A DNA stretch of 64,000 bases, taken from assembly GCA_029168955.1 (NCBI GenBank), contig JAPDOI010001550.1, forward strand, positions 62,001 through 126,000. The letters run 5' to 3'. Numbering within the stretch: the stretch's first letter is position 1; each line of letters opens with the position of its first letter. The notes under the pieces were generated by a model. It did no database searches, was not told where the DNA came from, and saw only the letters and a list, made by a program, of their open reading frames with translations. Position numbers and translations under genes: made by a program. This document shows positions 44,016 through 55,538 of the stretch, piece by piece. The stretch comes from Aplectana chamaeleonis (lineage: Eukaryota > Nematoda > Chromadorea > Rhabditida > Cosmocercidae).

Positions 44016-44984
44016 CGCGATGCGTACTGCAGAAGCGGTTGTCCGCTAGAGCGAACCGGATTTTGCTCAGATAAGGACAGTAGGTTGCTCCAGCAAACGA
44101 TTTATAGAGCACATACTTGGGCAAATTGATAGCCGCCAGCTGGTTTGATGTTTAAAAAATCTTATCGCGTCCGAGGTCAAGAGTACTAAGGCTTCTGTAG
44201 ACATTTTGTTTCAATTCTGAGTACACTTAGCAAACTCGAAATTTTTTTCACATCCACATTTCGAATGACAAAATTCAACTTCTTTGAAACTCGGACTTCC
44301 GAACATATTCAGGATCTCAGTTTTTGGTTTCCCGAGCTTTGTCGATTTTTTCTGAGGAGAATGATGTTCGAAAGGTCGAGCGGAGCCTGCACGAAACACA
44401 CTTGTAAGACGATTAGCAGCACAAAGCTGCGTGCGAGGTCCAGATTTCTCAAACTCAACTGAAACGTTAATATACGGGGTGCTTCGAAAATGCTGACAGT
44501 AGCTCACTTCCATCAGCGCTCGGGTTAGGCTTCAGACATGTGGAGAATGCGTTGAAATTGGTACGCAAGCCGACCTCATTTCAAGCTCACTTCTGCAATT
44601 TCTTCCAAGCAGCAAAAAAATAGTCCACAGTATCTCTTCAAAAATTTATAAGATACTGTGAACTGAACTACCGAGTTCTGGTACGCTTAGCTAAACGGTT
44701 ATTGATTAACAGCGATGAGATCAGGAAAGCTGATCTCAGCCCGGGACAATTCATGACTTGTTCACAGGAAAATCGTTCCTTTGAAAAATTCATCGAAAAG
44801 AACCGGAGATTTTGGGTCAAGAGTGGGTATTTGATGCTGTTGACATCTACCCCGACGGTTTGATACGAGATATGGCAAAATCGATCATCCACCCTCGTCA
44901 TCAAGAATTCTGTAATGAAGAAACGACGTCTTCTACGGGTTTGAATGCTGGATTGAATGAGATAGTACGCGATAGCGTGTTGCT
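44016..44984. other. Interior of element B, no gene seen
   Basis: Short frames on both strands without domains. No transposase motif was found. Confidence 0.4.
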
Positions 44985-45484
44985 GGAATATTCGTTTATT
45001 CGAATATATTCGAGAAATATTCGAATATTCGAATAATTCGAATAATTGAAAAATCAAAGAAGTCGAATATTCGTTTATTCGTATGATCGAATATTCATAG
45101 AAATGGAATATTCGTTTATTCGAATAATCGAATACTCAAAGAAGTGAATTATTCAAATTATTCGTTTATTCGAATATTCAAGGAAAATTATTCGTTCCAA
45201 CACTCTAGTGCCCAGCCCTGGTTGGAACTCTAAAATAGTCCTCACAAGGCCGAAATTCCAAAGATTCGAGAAAAAACAGATGCGGCGAAGAAGATTAATG
45301 GGGGTAAAAATCCGTTCATCTTCTGGGTAGAATCTTCGAAATGGGGGTAAAATTTCCGGAATCGAATACAATGTTTTTATCGTTTTGAAACCCTACAGTA
45401 CGTTAAGCGTTGTGCATCCGGATACTGTATTTGCATACTATACGTACTAAAATACCACCCAGAAGTTTTTTGCTCAACCTTTAA

Positions 45485-45912
45485 TGGCAGGGTTCGCAAT
45501 AAAGACGCTCGTTGAGTTCTCTCTCCATGTGAATGTAGATCTGGCCAACACACAAGTGAAATCTAGTTAAAAATCGGAAGAAAAGGCACAAAAACAAGTT
45601 CGAACGGCTAGTTGGGAGGGGATGTCCGTCCATGCACAATCAACTAGATTTTTAAAACTGCTTGTTTCTGCTTGTCGATTAATTTGCTCTTGAAGACGTT
45701 GTCAGTAGTCTCTAGATGTGGCCAGCAATCACTTTAGGAGGAAAATAAAGAACGGTAAAACAACTATCATTATTAACCTGGGAAAACGGGGGTGGGCGAA
45801 CATCCAGCTTGATCATGGAGCGTTTATTCTCAGACTTTTAATTTATTTTCACTTTCATGATAACTGTATCCATAGGGTTAGCACGGCAACCGTTTCTATC
45901 GCGAACCTTGCC
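45485..45912. mobile_element. TTAA-type MITE, diverged copy 3
   Basis: Starts 'ttaatggcagggttcgcaat' and ends 'tcgcgaaccttgccttcc', an inverted pair of the AGGCAGTGTTC family with mutated ends. Interior unlike copies 1 and 2. Confidence 0.6.
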
Positions 45913-45919
45913 TTCCACA

Positions 45920-47080
45920 ATGGATGTCATTATGCATTGGGACACGACTTCTCACCAGTACTTTATTTAACTTCTCAGATCCGAAAAATTAACTTGGAAG
46001 GGATTTGTTACGCTGAAGTCGAGGTCTTCCCTAACAGCGTAGTATGTAACACACACGTTACGTAGTAACATCTCTGGTGACTCTGAATTCAAATTAAGCC
46101 ATTTTCGAGGGGTCATAAGTTAGTTCGTAGTGGGCTTTGTGCAATTCTGACTTTGGATTTGTAATCACCGCGTGACGCTTTTCCAATAGAGAAGGAGATC
46201 CAAAAAGTCATTCACTGAGTGTACTGTGCGTTTGAAGGCAGTGTACGGGCGGAATTTTAATTTCGATATTTTCCGCTGATTGAGAGTGCTGGTCACAGAT
46301 TATCCGAGGAAGTATGCCAACACCACAGATGAAATCGTCTTTTTCAACTCATTTCCGGCAATCCACTTTGCCACTTTCTCATGAAAGTGTGCTCGTTGAC
46401 CGAGTTTTCAGGCATTGTTCGCGGTTCTTCTATCGTGTGCGATGAAAATCGTCTCCCGTCACCGTCATGAATGCCGCAATTGCGGTCATCTCCCCGTTTT
46501 CAAGCACCCCAGACGATAATAAAGTTTGATATTTAGTTTATTCCGCATTTCAACACACTTTTTGAATGAGAATAACGCTGTTAATCGAATTATATTTTTA
46601 AATTAACCACTTTCAAAAAAAGTTTGAATTCATTGAATTTGAAAAAGCTGAGAATAGGTCAAAAATTGGAGTAATATTGACTGCGCATACATTTTTGAAA
46701 TCAGCTTGACCATAAGAACGCATTGACGTTTTAAAATGTCAAAAATATCTACTTTGGGAGATTTTGGCTTCTTAGTAGGTCATAACTAGGTCGAAACATT
46801 ATTTTTTCTTAAGCCTGAACACATTTTTGGAATCAGCGCGACGAGGCAAATCGAACGGTGTTTTCAGATCCTAAAATCATTCACTCTGAAGCAGAACGAC
46901 GTTTCCGACGCGTTTTAGGACACATGTTATGAGCGGTATTGTAGTTCTGGGCAGCTCCAGATTGCTAACTCGATTTTATGTCTGGAACTGGTCCTAGAGT
47001 TGCATTTTCATCTTGCAAATGGAGCTTTAACTAAAACTTGTTTCTTTGTGAGGTATTACACTAACCTCGTAGTATTTGGT
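45920..47080. other. No supported gene
   Basis: Unassigned. About 46,220-46,250 has 'gaaggcagtgtacgggcgg', possibly a solo end of the TTAA MITE family. Confidence 0.35.
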
Positions 47081-47084
47081 TAGA

Positions 47085-47420
47085 AGGCACGCGAAAAGCG
47101 TTTTGAGAGCCTTTCTTGAAAGTAGCTTCTCTTCAGATCTGAACAGCTATTCAGCATCCAGTTGAGAAGGGCTAAACAACAATATAGTGCTTGTGAGGGT
47201 TATGTGACCCGAATCTTATCTGAAATGACGTTCTCCATTTGTTGCCGGATACCAATTCGATTTCATAATTTCTTAATCCTGTACCAGACGCCATCCTGAA
47301 TCATTCATAATGAATTCGAATTGCAATTCAGCATATAAACTGGTAGAGAAACGGGAAATTTCGTGAGAGAACGAAATTATTTTTCACAAAACTGCGGCGA
47401 TTGCTTGCCTTTTTTAGATA
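47085..47420 (-). repeat. Family D fragment, inverted
   Basis: Carries the complement of 'cccttctcaac.ggat.ctgaata' and 'agatctga' (about 47,090-47,175), and 'gagaaacgggaaattt' (about 47,345-47,362), as in other copies. Confidence 0.6.
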
Positions 47421-47803
47421 TTCGAGGTGCACTTGAATTGTCGATTGAATGAATAACTAAAAATAAATGTAAATAAAAAATTCTGATTAGGGCAAACAAG
47501 AAGTTTTACTGGTGTTTTTCTCTGGAATCGCATTTCGCTAATTAAAAGAAATCCACTGTTTTGGTCAGTCTTACATGAAACGCATGTCAGCAGATTTCCT
47601 ATTCTGTATCGGTGAATTTTCAAGTGTGGTATACCGTTTCAAAACACAACTCTTTCTCAATCCAACAGGATTGATCGTACCTCGATAATTTCGCCTTGCT
47701 TAGAATTTCGTATCGGAACGTCAAGAGAGCTTTGCTCATATAAAATACCCAATCACTCCTCGTTCTCTAATTTCTACCATCAATGCTGTACGAACTCATT
47801 TGA

Positions 47804-48416
47804 AGGCAGAATACACGCTCGTAAACGTGATTGACATAAGTAGGGAAATAGAATGGTATGGCTCAGAACACAACGCCCACGCATTTTCATTTTTTCTTTT
47901 CAAAAACTACCCAAAACGACGCTACACGAGTGAGAAGTTTGCCCCGCCCTTGTATCTGCCCGCCACCTGTATCCTCCGTTTCCGAGTGTGATTTATTTCC
48001 GTTCATCGCATGCGTCTGCGCGCGTACGCTGTGTCTCCTTCTCCCCATACTTTCCCGCTGTCTCTACCCTCGCTCCGCACAAGCGCGCGAGGGAACAGAG
48101 TAAATCTAGCTCGAAACCAGAGGATATTTGCGTCCTCCCCAAAACAGGGGTGCTGGGCCACTTCACCGTCGGCGACGTTTGTGGGTGGTAGAATAGGTAC
48201 AATAAGTGAACCAAACGTCGCCGACGGTGGAACTGGCACAGCACCCTGTTTAAGGGAGGGGGCAAATACAGGGGGCGGGCAGATGCAGGGGCGGGGCCAA
48301 CTTCCAACTCGTGTAGCGCCATTTTGGGTCGTTTTTGACGCTTCAAAATGCGTAGGCGTTGTGTTCTAAGCCATACCACTCTACTTACGTAGTTATCTCA
48401 ATCGCGTCCCCCTGCC
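47804..48416. mobile_element. TTAA-type MITE, AGGCAGCATACACGCTC family, copy
   Basis: TTGA|AGGCAGAATACACGCTCGTA at the left and CTGCCT|TCAA at the right. Subterminal 'tcagaacacaacgcc.acgc' is mirrored near 48,340-48,375. The interior contains 'gacgtttgtgggtggtagaa' + 'taggtacaa' near 48,172 and a mirrored 'gtcgccgacggtgg' near 48,220, and also a piece with 'gcgcgcgagggaacagagta' similar to 53,957. Confidence 0.78.
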
Positions 48417-48809
48417 TGCCTTCAAGACTTGAACTCTGTGAGGGTTAGATTATTATGCCGGAACGGGTCCACAGACATTCTTTCGACCGGGCGACTTTGC
48501 GTCATTAGGGAAACTTCTGAAAAATGGCAATTCCTATCATATTTTTATTATCCAACAACTTCAGGGCAACCATCTTCAAAACTATGCATTGCACACTGTG
48601 GCAAGATCGTTCTTTCCTGAAGTCGCATGAATTCTTGTATACTTCTTCCAATATCGAATCGAGAACTTCTTTGGACCCAAATTTTAAGTGGTATTTCGGT
48701 AGAACTTCATATTTTTACGAGCCCATAATTCTCAAATTTGTACCTTCATTTCAATAGATTTTTTTTTCTGGATTTTTTCGTCAATTCCCTATACCAACAG
48801 CTTACGGAC

Positions 48810-51247
48810 CAGGGCTGTGCGTAATTACGAATTACGGTTTACGATTTACGAATTACGGGCGTTTTTGGCAATTTTTTTACGATTTACGATTTACGAAATT
48901 TGGGACCAAAATCGTAACGAATCGTAACAAATCGTAATAAAACGTGAAAACGCGGTTAAATGAGCAATTCCAATCGGCGGTCTAGTACAAATATAAATTT
49001 AACACTTTCAATACGACACAACTTCAACACTTTCATATTTGACACGCCCCTGATATTTGATTACTCTTCAAATTTTTAATTTTCGGTGAACCCGTACCCG
49101 TGCATGCCCGGCCGGTCGAAGTCAGCAGTAGGTAAGTCATGGAGAACTATAATTGTTGATAACGAGCTTTAGGAATGACCAATCGCTCCCCTTCTCACTC
49201 TGACGGACCCAAACTCATTACTTGGTTCCAACCTTTCCTTGCCCCAAGCCGAGCCAGGTCGGTAGCCTCACAGCTATTTACTTCCATGGAATGCTCTTGT
49301 CACATGATGAACACCAGGGACGCAGACCTTTGGTGGAGCTGCAGTCTATATCGGACCAAAATTTCGCAGTTACAGACAACCGCTGTTGCAACACTTACTG
49401 CAAACAGAATCATGCTGTGACCGCGAGGTCCTGACATTATTGATATTCGTCCCAGCACCACTATCTTCTAGCTCTCTGTAAACTTCTAAAGCGGTCGCCT
49501 GCAGCTGCGGACAGCAATTCCATTCTCACATAAATAGACAGTAAATATGGGGCTCTGCTCCAAAGACCTGGCTGGCTCATGGAGCGAGTAAAGGTTGGAA
49601 CCCAATATACCACCGGCATGGATCCTGAAGAGACTGCATTCCCCATTGGAGGTTGGCGCAAACTCGGTGCACCTATGTTACCACATGTGGCACCTAGTTT
49701 GCGCCAACATTCAACAGTGAAACGCAAAGTCTCTTCCGGTTCCATGCCAACGTTACACTTCGTTGCAGAATTTTGCGGAGATTTCAAAAACAACCTTCCC
49801 CACGCATTCATCTTTAACGGTTAAAAAGATACAAACAAAAAAGTGGAACTTCGTGAATTCAAATCTGCCGTAATTTCATTTCTGCCGTAATCCGTAATTT
49901 CAAAATTTGGTTTGAAATATTTCTGAGAAATTATGGCTGCAGAGTCTCCTACTTTTTCGGAGAAGTTTTCAAATGTTTTAATGAGGAGCAAATTCTGAAC
50001 GCAAAAGAAAAGAAGATGAAGAACCTAATTTTTGAAAGCGCAGATTTAGAGGGAGCCCTCACCCTTTTGCATTTCAGAATCCTAAACAACCTTCACCACT
50101 CATACCGCCGTCTCCATCTCAACAAACTTACGCTTATGGGGAGGAACGCTTATAACTCCGTTCAGAGCAACGCTTTACAAATATAGAGAGTAGACTCGTT
50201 TTCTGCGTCAAGAAGTGGTTTCGTAAATGTATATATTCAAAGGCAAATGTATATCCCCTTCGAAATGGCCACCTTATCCAAGCATCCTTCCTTAAAAGAT
50301 TAAGGCTAAAACTATCCAACCGTAAATTTTTTCTCATCACAGTGTTGCCCTCCTTGGCTTCAACTGAACTGTGTTTGGTAGAGCGATAATTCCCTATGCG
50401 TTCGTATTCAAAAGTTGTACGAAACCTGGCACAGGTGTGGTGGTACTTAAAGGCACTGTTCGCGATAAAAATCGATTTTCTGTTTTCTTGCCTATCTTGA
50501 AACCGGTCCCATTCTTATTCCAGTGATGCTTCTAAAATTGTACAAAACCTTCTGGGAATGGGGTTATGGTTCCTCAAAAATTGAGCTAGGGAGGCATGGT
50601 GGACGAGTTGTCCGAGGCTGGTAACTTCGGTCTTTTGCAGCCAATGTATTCGAGCTGACCTGAGTAAAGAGAGAAGTTTAGAATGAAGGGAAGAATGGGG
50701 CTTTTCATCGTACACAATCGCTCATCTCACGATCTCGAGTGTCCCATTGTTCACGTCGAGAGGCGGGAAGGGGCCGGACTTGCCCAGAGCGGTGGGGTTT
50801 GCCCATTTTTCTAAGACGTTTTGCGGCTCCTGGGTAGCTCTTCGTCCCATTTCTTCGACGCTGTTCTGCTTCTGCGAGCCACGAGAAGCGTTTGGCATGA
50901 AAAATTTGAGGATGAAGTTTATCGCGAACAGTGCTTATAAATAAACTTAGAGTTTCCATTTTGTCTATTAAAGTCGGTCCTACCCCGCGTATGTGTACTG
51001 AATATTTATTCAAGTGCTGCTCTAAAAATGTCACTTTGAAACCCAACCTCCAACCTCCTTCGATATGGAGACACCTCATCACTGAAATGCTACGGTGTTT
51101 CCACATCGAATGAGGTTTGGGTCATGTGTGGGCTTATTACTCATTATCAGTTACGATTTACGAATTACGATTTACGAATTACGAGGAATTTTAAAAATTA
51201 CGATTTACGATTTACGAAATTACAAAATTCAGTTACGCACAGCCCTG
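48810..51247. mobile_element. hAT-like element 2 (2,438 bp) with 8-bp TSD
   Basis: CAGGGCTGTGCGTAATTACG at the left, CAGTTACGCACAGCCCTG at the right. TTACGGAC duplicates at 48,802-48,809 and 51,248-51,255. Subterminal arrays of ACGATTTACGA / CGTAATTACG lie at 48,822-48,945 and 51,145-51,230, as in element 1. The interior carries family F sequence (49,545-49,860) with a 70-bp hairpin, and a TTAA MITE (50,451-50,936). No transposase. Confidence 0.93.
50451..50936. mobile_element. TTAA-type MITE, copy 4, nested in hAT-like element 2
   Basis: TTAA at 50,447-50,450, then AGGCACTGTTCGCGATAAAA. The right end is 'atcgcgaacagtgctTATAA'. The interior is the inverse orientation of copies 1 and 2 ('gaagggaagaatggggct', 'gaatacgattgg'-type words). 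Confidence 0.78.
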
Positions 51248-51259
51248 TTACGGACCTTC

Positions 51260-51825
51260 GACTCATTCCTTAAAAATGATATCATTTTGAGTGTGTGTCC
51301 AGATTGTTTTTTCTTAATAGTTGTTTCTCGCCGGGAAACAGCGTTTACCCGTTGATGCGTTGACCTGTTAATTTTGCATTTCGTTAGAAAAAAACATTGT
51401 TTGACCCCAGCGGAAGTCAATAAATTATCAGAGCTGGCGGAGAGAAAATCAGAAACACCAGTCGTACGAAACTTCGTTAATTATTTGTGGAATTGACTAA
51501 GAATCTAATACCCCTTTGGCGAGTACCAAGGAAGATTGGATTTAAAAATTAAAATATCACATCTAACGCACTGTTTCGAGACAGCATATCGGCCTAGCGG
51601 CTGCTTCGCCGCCTGCTCCTTTCAGGGCCGTAAGCGCCATCCTCAATATTCAGCTAGTAACCTCTAACCTCCTTTTTGGTGCCGCATAGTAGCACTGCGT
51701 GATTGAATCAAACTTCACCAGGTCGCTCTTGCAGAACGGCTTCGAACGATTCTCTAGACCAGGGACAGACTTGTCACATTGATAATCTATTATTTAGCGA
51801 GTAATGTTTTCATATATGAAGCTGT
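51260..51825. other. No gene seen
   Basis: About 51,345-51,380 ('cccgttgatgcgttgacctg' + 'ttaatttt') resembles the right subterminal part of hAT-like element 3. Otherwise unassigned. Confidence 0.4.
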
Positions 51826-52117
51826 CATATTTCTTGAAAATCAGTTTGTTCCAGATGTGGACAAAATCAAAAAATGCAGTTAGGCGGGGAGTTCGCCGTG
51901 CCTAGTTTTGTTCCTACGCAGTGGCGAAACCTGCGCTTCAGGTCGGCTCTGACCTGCAGCTTCGTGCGCAGGACGTGCCTCTTCATGGGCGTTCATGCAT
52001 ATCGTCCCAGATCCCACGCCATTGCATTTTCCTAAGTCATGACCCCAAAATCCGCGCGTCCAGTTTGTAGTCAAGCAAAAAACTCAACTAAAATGTATGT
52101 CTGTGTGAGATGTTAGT

Positions 52118-52397
52118 ACTGTGCTTATCTGGGCCGAATCCCGGTCCGCAATTGCGTCTCGACACGCTTTGCAGCCGCACGCGCTCGAGTCAGTCGGGTT
52201 TCCAGCGCCAAAGCCGACTCGATGTGGCATTATTATACAATTTTTCTCCAATTTTCTTAGTTTCCAGTTTCCAAAACCCACCTACAGTCAGCAGATCGGC
52301 GGCTGCGGCGCTGGAAGCTCTTCTGACTGGGAGCGTGCGGTCGCAAAGCGTGTCGAGACGCAATTGCGGACCGGAATTTGGCCCAGATAAGCACAGT
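52118..52397. mobile_element. Palindromic MITE, CTGTGCTTATCTGGG family, copy 2
   Basis: Starts ACTGTGCTTATCTGGGCC, ends CCCAGATAAGCACAGT. Inner 'gtccgcaattgcgtctcgac' + 'acgctttgc' is mirrored. TA next to each end ('agTA|CTGTGC', 'GCACAG|TAga') suggests a TA target duplication. It sits in the left arm of Penelope copy 2 and is absent from the right arm. Confidence 0.87.
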
Positions 52398-52424
52398 AGA
52401 ACTAAATCCAAGGCGTTAGTATAT

Positions 52425-52490
52425 TTATTCAGTTGCCGTTTCGGATATATCGCCTTCGTCGGAACCTGGAAGAATCAAGAACAAATGCGA
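52425..52490 (-). ncRNA. Conserved motif at Penelope-like end, possible structured RNA
   Basis: Minus-strand 'ttccgacgaaggcgatatat' + 'ccgaaacggcaactgaataa' matches the 3' end of copy 1 near 28,120-28,080 ('ctccgaagaaggtgaagacg' + 'ccgaagcgccagccgaataa'). The pattern GA-NGA, short stem, GAAAC recalls the hammerhead ribozyme core known from Penelope-like elements, but the core U is C here and stems are short. It also reads as a short peptide end in both copies. Low confidence in function. Confidence 0.3.
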
Positions 52491-52579
52491 CATATCCTCC
52501 CAAGCATTCTTTCAAATTACAAGAAGGTGCCCGAAACAAAAAACTACAAGCCGCTACACCGACGATGTTCTCATCGTCT

Positions 52580-53385
52580 GTTCATTACAATTTTGGCGCC
52601 TACTTCGACCTACTCAACCAGCAATCGCAGAACACAAAATTCACGCAGGTCCTGCAGGAGGGACAACGGGAATATTGGCTTCCTTTTCTCAAAGTAGAAG
52701 TTTGTTTGGAACGCGGTTTCTATAGAACCAAATGGCATCGGAAAGCTAGCAATAAAAATGTTCTGGTTTTCTCTATGTCTGCGCACCCATCTAGAACAAA
52801 GCGGGCAGTCATTGAGAACCTATACAGCGCAGTAAACAGGGCTCCGTACAGTCAGGAAAAAGCTACCTAGCTTTTTTTCTTTTGCTTTCAGAACAGCGGT
52901 TCTAGCTGCCCTAAATAAATACAGTCATAAAGACGCTGTCGGGGTGGTTTTTTCCTGCCTTCTAACCTGAAACGCCAGCTGATCCGGAATCGGTTGTGCG
53001 ATCGATTTTGTGCTACTCCGGATTGCGTAGTATACCCATTTGGGCGAGAGGCAGACTGACGTCAGGGGTGTTCTGTGTTTTCGTGTGGGGTCTTTGTCAA
53101 GACGAACATATTGGGGAAACCGGGCGTTTTCTGTGCACGCGCGACAAAAAACATCTTGCGGGCCTAAGAAAATCAAACCCGGCCCCGCCGTTGGGCACGC
53201 ACCGGAGAGTGTGCCATGAGATTCTGGAGTTTGAGGTTACCGTTAAAATTCTAGCGCGGGACTGCAGTACGCAAGACTCCAGAAGCGTTTTGGATAAACG
53301 CCGAAATCCTAAATTGAACAGGAAAGAGGAATGTCTTGCCATAAAAGATGACCTCGCCCCGTTTCTTGACCTCTGTAGATTTTGA
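52580..53385 (+). pseudogene. Penelope-like RT end and GIY-YIG endonuclease (copy 2)
   Basis: The RT C-terminus reads 'FDLLNQQSQNTKFTQV', 'WLPFLKVEVCLERGFYRTKW', 'HRKASNKNVLVFSMSAHPSR' and 'TKRAVIENLYSAVNRA', then a stop at 52,868-52,870. A shifted frame continues with 'PSNLKRQLIRNRLCDRFCAT' and 'PDCVVYPFGREAD'. A third frame (to 53,385) holds the endonuclease: 'GLCQDEHIGETGRFLCTRDK', 'KHLAGL', 'PPLGTHRRVCHEI', 'EFEVTVKILARD' and 'RNPKLNRKEECLAIKDDLAP'. The RT catalytic centre is missing and the domains are frameshifted, so it is inactive. Confidence 0.87.
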
Positions 53386-53950
53386 CCTCAACGTCTTCAT
53401 GTCGAGAACGCGCGCCTTCTGACCACCCACTGCATTTGCCACTTAGAGTGCCCACTACTAACTTGGCTCTGCTCGGGTAGGATGAGCATCCTGTGATCGT
53501 GTTTTTGCTTTGTTAAGTACGGATCTTGTAGTTTTTTTTGGTCTTTTTCTTTTAATTTCAAAGGTTGCTCGGGAGGATATGTCGCATTTATTCTTGATTC
53601 TACCAAGTTTCAACGCAGGCTATATAGCGACGTCAACCGAGTAAATCTACTGTCTTGGATTCGGCTCTACTAACAACTCAGTCAGACATACATTTTAGTT
53701 TAGTTTTTTGCTTGACTACAAACTGGTTGCGCGAGTTTCGGACCCTCAGTTAGGAAAAAGCGATGGCGAGGGATATGGGACGACATGCATGAACGCTCAT
53801 GGAGAGGCGCGTCCTGCGCACGAAGCTGCAGGCCAGAGCCGACCTCAAGGGCAGGCCGTCCCCACTGCGTGGAAACGAAACTACGCAAGGCGAACTCCTC
53901 GCCTCACTGCATTTTTTTGACTTTATCCATATCCGAAACAGGCTGATTTT

Positions 53951-54400
53951 CAAGACAAGCGCGCGAGCGAGTAGAGTAAATTTGGTTCGGGACCAGAGGA
54001 TATGTAAAGTGTGCCCGAATGAGAATGGCGGCCCACGCGGCCAGCGTGCTTGGCAGGCAGCCGTCGCATGTGCCGCCCTCGGACGAGTGTTTGATTCCAA
54101 AGACAGCCCTCCCCTCTCCCCCCGTCTACAGAGCTGATTGATCGGCGCAATGCTTGCTGCCAGCCAGTACCGGCCCCGTTCTAAGTCGATGGCGGCGGGG
54201 ACTTTCCGCATGCTCGTCCGAGAGCGGCGAACGCGGCGCCCGCCTGCCAAGCACGCCGGCCGCATGGACAGCCATTCTCATTCGGACGCACCTTACATGT
54301 AAAAGGGAAGGCCCGTCGGGAACGCGAAATTCGACCGATTACGAGAATGCCCGCGGGGCCATTCTGACACTATAATCTAGCCCTCACAGAGTTTAAATTT
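53951..54400. mobile_element. Palindromic GC-rich element next to Penelope copy 2
   Basis: About 53,990-54,300 matches 39,490-39,870. Ends mirror each other ('gtgtgcccgaatgagaatgg' and 'ccattctcattcggacgcac'; 'acgcggccagcgtgcttggc' and 'gccaagcacgccggccgcat' in part). No TSD found. Frames on both strands are palindrome shadows. Confidence 0.65.
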
Positions 54401-54417
54401 ACTATGAACTTGTACAG

Positions 54418-54765
54418 TATAGTTGTACACGAACGAAATTTTCAAAAAAAAATTTCAAAAATTTTCAAAACATTTTTCGAAATTTTTTTCGTTCGTTTTC
54501 GTTCGTTCGAAAATTCGTCGAACGAAATTTTTTCAGATTCCGTTCGTTCGGAATCCAATTCTTCGAATTTTTTTCGATATTCGTTCGTTCGGAATACTTT
54601 CGAACAAATTTTGTATAAAAAATTCGAAATTCCCGTCAAATTTCGAAAAACGTTCGAAATATTCGACGAATCTCGAAAAAAATACGAAATTTCGAAAAAA
54701 ATCTGAATTTCGATTAGTTTCGAATTTCGTTCGTTCGACCTCCGAAATTTCGAAAGTTTTTCGAC
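54418..54765. mobile_element. Probable solo left end of a hAT-like element
   Basis: Starts TATAGTTGTACACGAACGAA, similar in layout to element C (TATACTTGTTCCGAATCGAA), followed by dense TTCGTTCGAAA / CGAAATTTCG words. No matching right terminus or TSD, so truncated or decayed. Confidence 0.45.
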
Positions 54766-55010
54766 CCAATGGATCTCTTATGGTGAGCAAAATACGATTC
54801 TAAAGAAAGATGCCAGTAGTACTTCCGGTTTGCCCTAATCATATATTTATATTATTTGTTGATTCAGTAGTAAGTTCACCCTGAAAATAAAGAAAAGGAT
54901 TGAAATCGCCACGATTTTGTGAAAGTTAAATTTTTTTCTGTCACGGAATTTCCCGTTTCTCTTCTGTTTCATATAGTGATTTGCGCGCTGACTTCGTTAT
55001 CTGTGCACCG
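54766..55010 (+). repeat. Dispersed repeat shared with 60,450-60,735
   Basis: Shared words in order: 'caatggat', 'gagcaaaatacgattc' / 'tagcaaaatacgatcc', 'gccctaatcat' / 'gccctagtcat', 'ggattgaaatcgccac' / 'ggaatcgccac' and 'cacggaatt.cccg'. Overlaps family D wording at its end. Confidence 0.65.
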
Positions 55011-55083
55011 CATTTTAAAAGGTATAGGAAACAGATAAAGAGCTGTAATGAGTATCCGGCAATGAATGAAAGCGTCATTTCGG

Positions 55084-55538
55084 TTGAAGGCAGTGTTCAC
55101 GATGAATATCGCACTCGAGTTCGACCCAAAAATGGGATCGTTTGGTCGTGAGGTAACTAATAGTGAAGCAACAGCGGAGGAAAACGTCCAGAATAAGTCA
55201 AAATAACGGTTTCTAAATCCAGGACGTGGACGAGAATCATGGGCCCTTCTGATTTCGGCAAGCGCGCGCTAATCGCGAAATCTGCGCGAATCGATCATGC
55301 TAAACGCGGCAGAGTTGCTTGGCAATTTGCCATCGAAACGTGTGCGGCGCCACAAGCTCGTCCGATTGGGGAGCGGACCGGGATAGGTAGGCGCACCGGG
55401 AGAGCTCCCGAAACCGTGTTTATTGATTTCTGGCCAGTTTTCGATGCTTTCTTCGACCCTATCCTCAACAGCACCTGCCAACTCAGTGTTTCACACCGAG
55501 ACCTCGAGAACGAGATTTATCGTGAACACTGCCTTTAA
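55084..55538. mobile_element. TTAA-type MITE, copy 5
   Basis: TTGA|AGGCAGTGTTCACGATGAAT at the left; ATCGTGAACACTGCCT|TTAA at the right. The ends are near perfect, the interior unlike copies 1 and 2. No protein. Confidence 0.82.

Larger units (their letters stand above)
42191..45207. mobile_element. Element B: hAT-like element inserted in the TIR of element A
   Basis: TIR TAGAGTGTTG / CAACACTCTA. TSD GTGCCCAG at 42,183-42,190 and 45,208-45,215. Subterminal arrays of CGAATATTCG / TTCGAATAA lie at 42,203-42,425 and 44,985-45,195. The 3,017-bp body carries a 282-bp MITE (42,689-42,970) and a 42-bp satellite block (43,600-44,015) but no transposase. The 8-bp TSD supports hAT. Confidence 0.92.
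39993..45220. mobile_element. hAT-like element A, interrupted by element B
   Basis: TSD GTTGGAAC at 39,985-39,992 and 45,221-45,228. The left TIR begins CAGGGCTGGGCACACGTCCC. The right TIR is split: CGGGACGCGTGCCCAG ends at 42,190 and the last five bases (CCCTG) are at 45,216-45,220, after element B and its target duplication. Rejoined, the TIRs match at 21 of 22 positions. Element A alone is about 2.2 kb with no transposase. It contains a complex palindrome (40,530-41,470). Confidence 0.93.
51830..53950 (+). mobile_element. Penelope-like retroelement copy 2 with inverted flanking arms
   Basis: Plus-strand RT end (52,580-52,870), pre-endonuclease and GIY-YIG (52,940-53,385). The core is bracketed by inverted repeats: left arm about 51,840-52,540 (containing a MITE at 52,118-52,397), right arm about 53,480-53,940. 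Shared words: 'gtttgtagtcaagcaaaaaa', 'aactaaaatgtatgtctg', 'aatgcgacatatcctccc' and 'aggtcggctctg.cctgcag'. Penelope-like elements often have terminal repeats (pLTRs) in inverted or tandem order, which fits. Confidence 0.82.

Noticed and set aside
51830..53950. LTR retrotransposon because of repeats at both sides
   Set aside because: The flanking repeats are inverted, and the protein is RT plus GIY-YIG, not gag-pol with protease and integrase.
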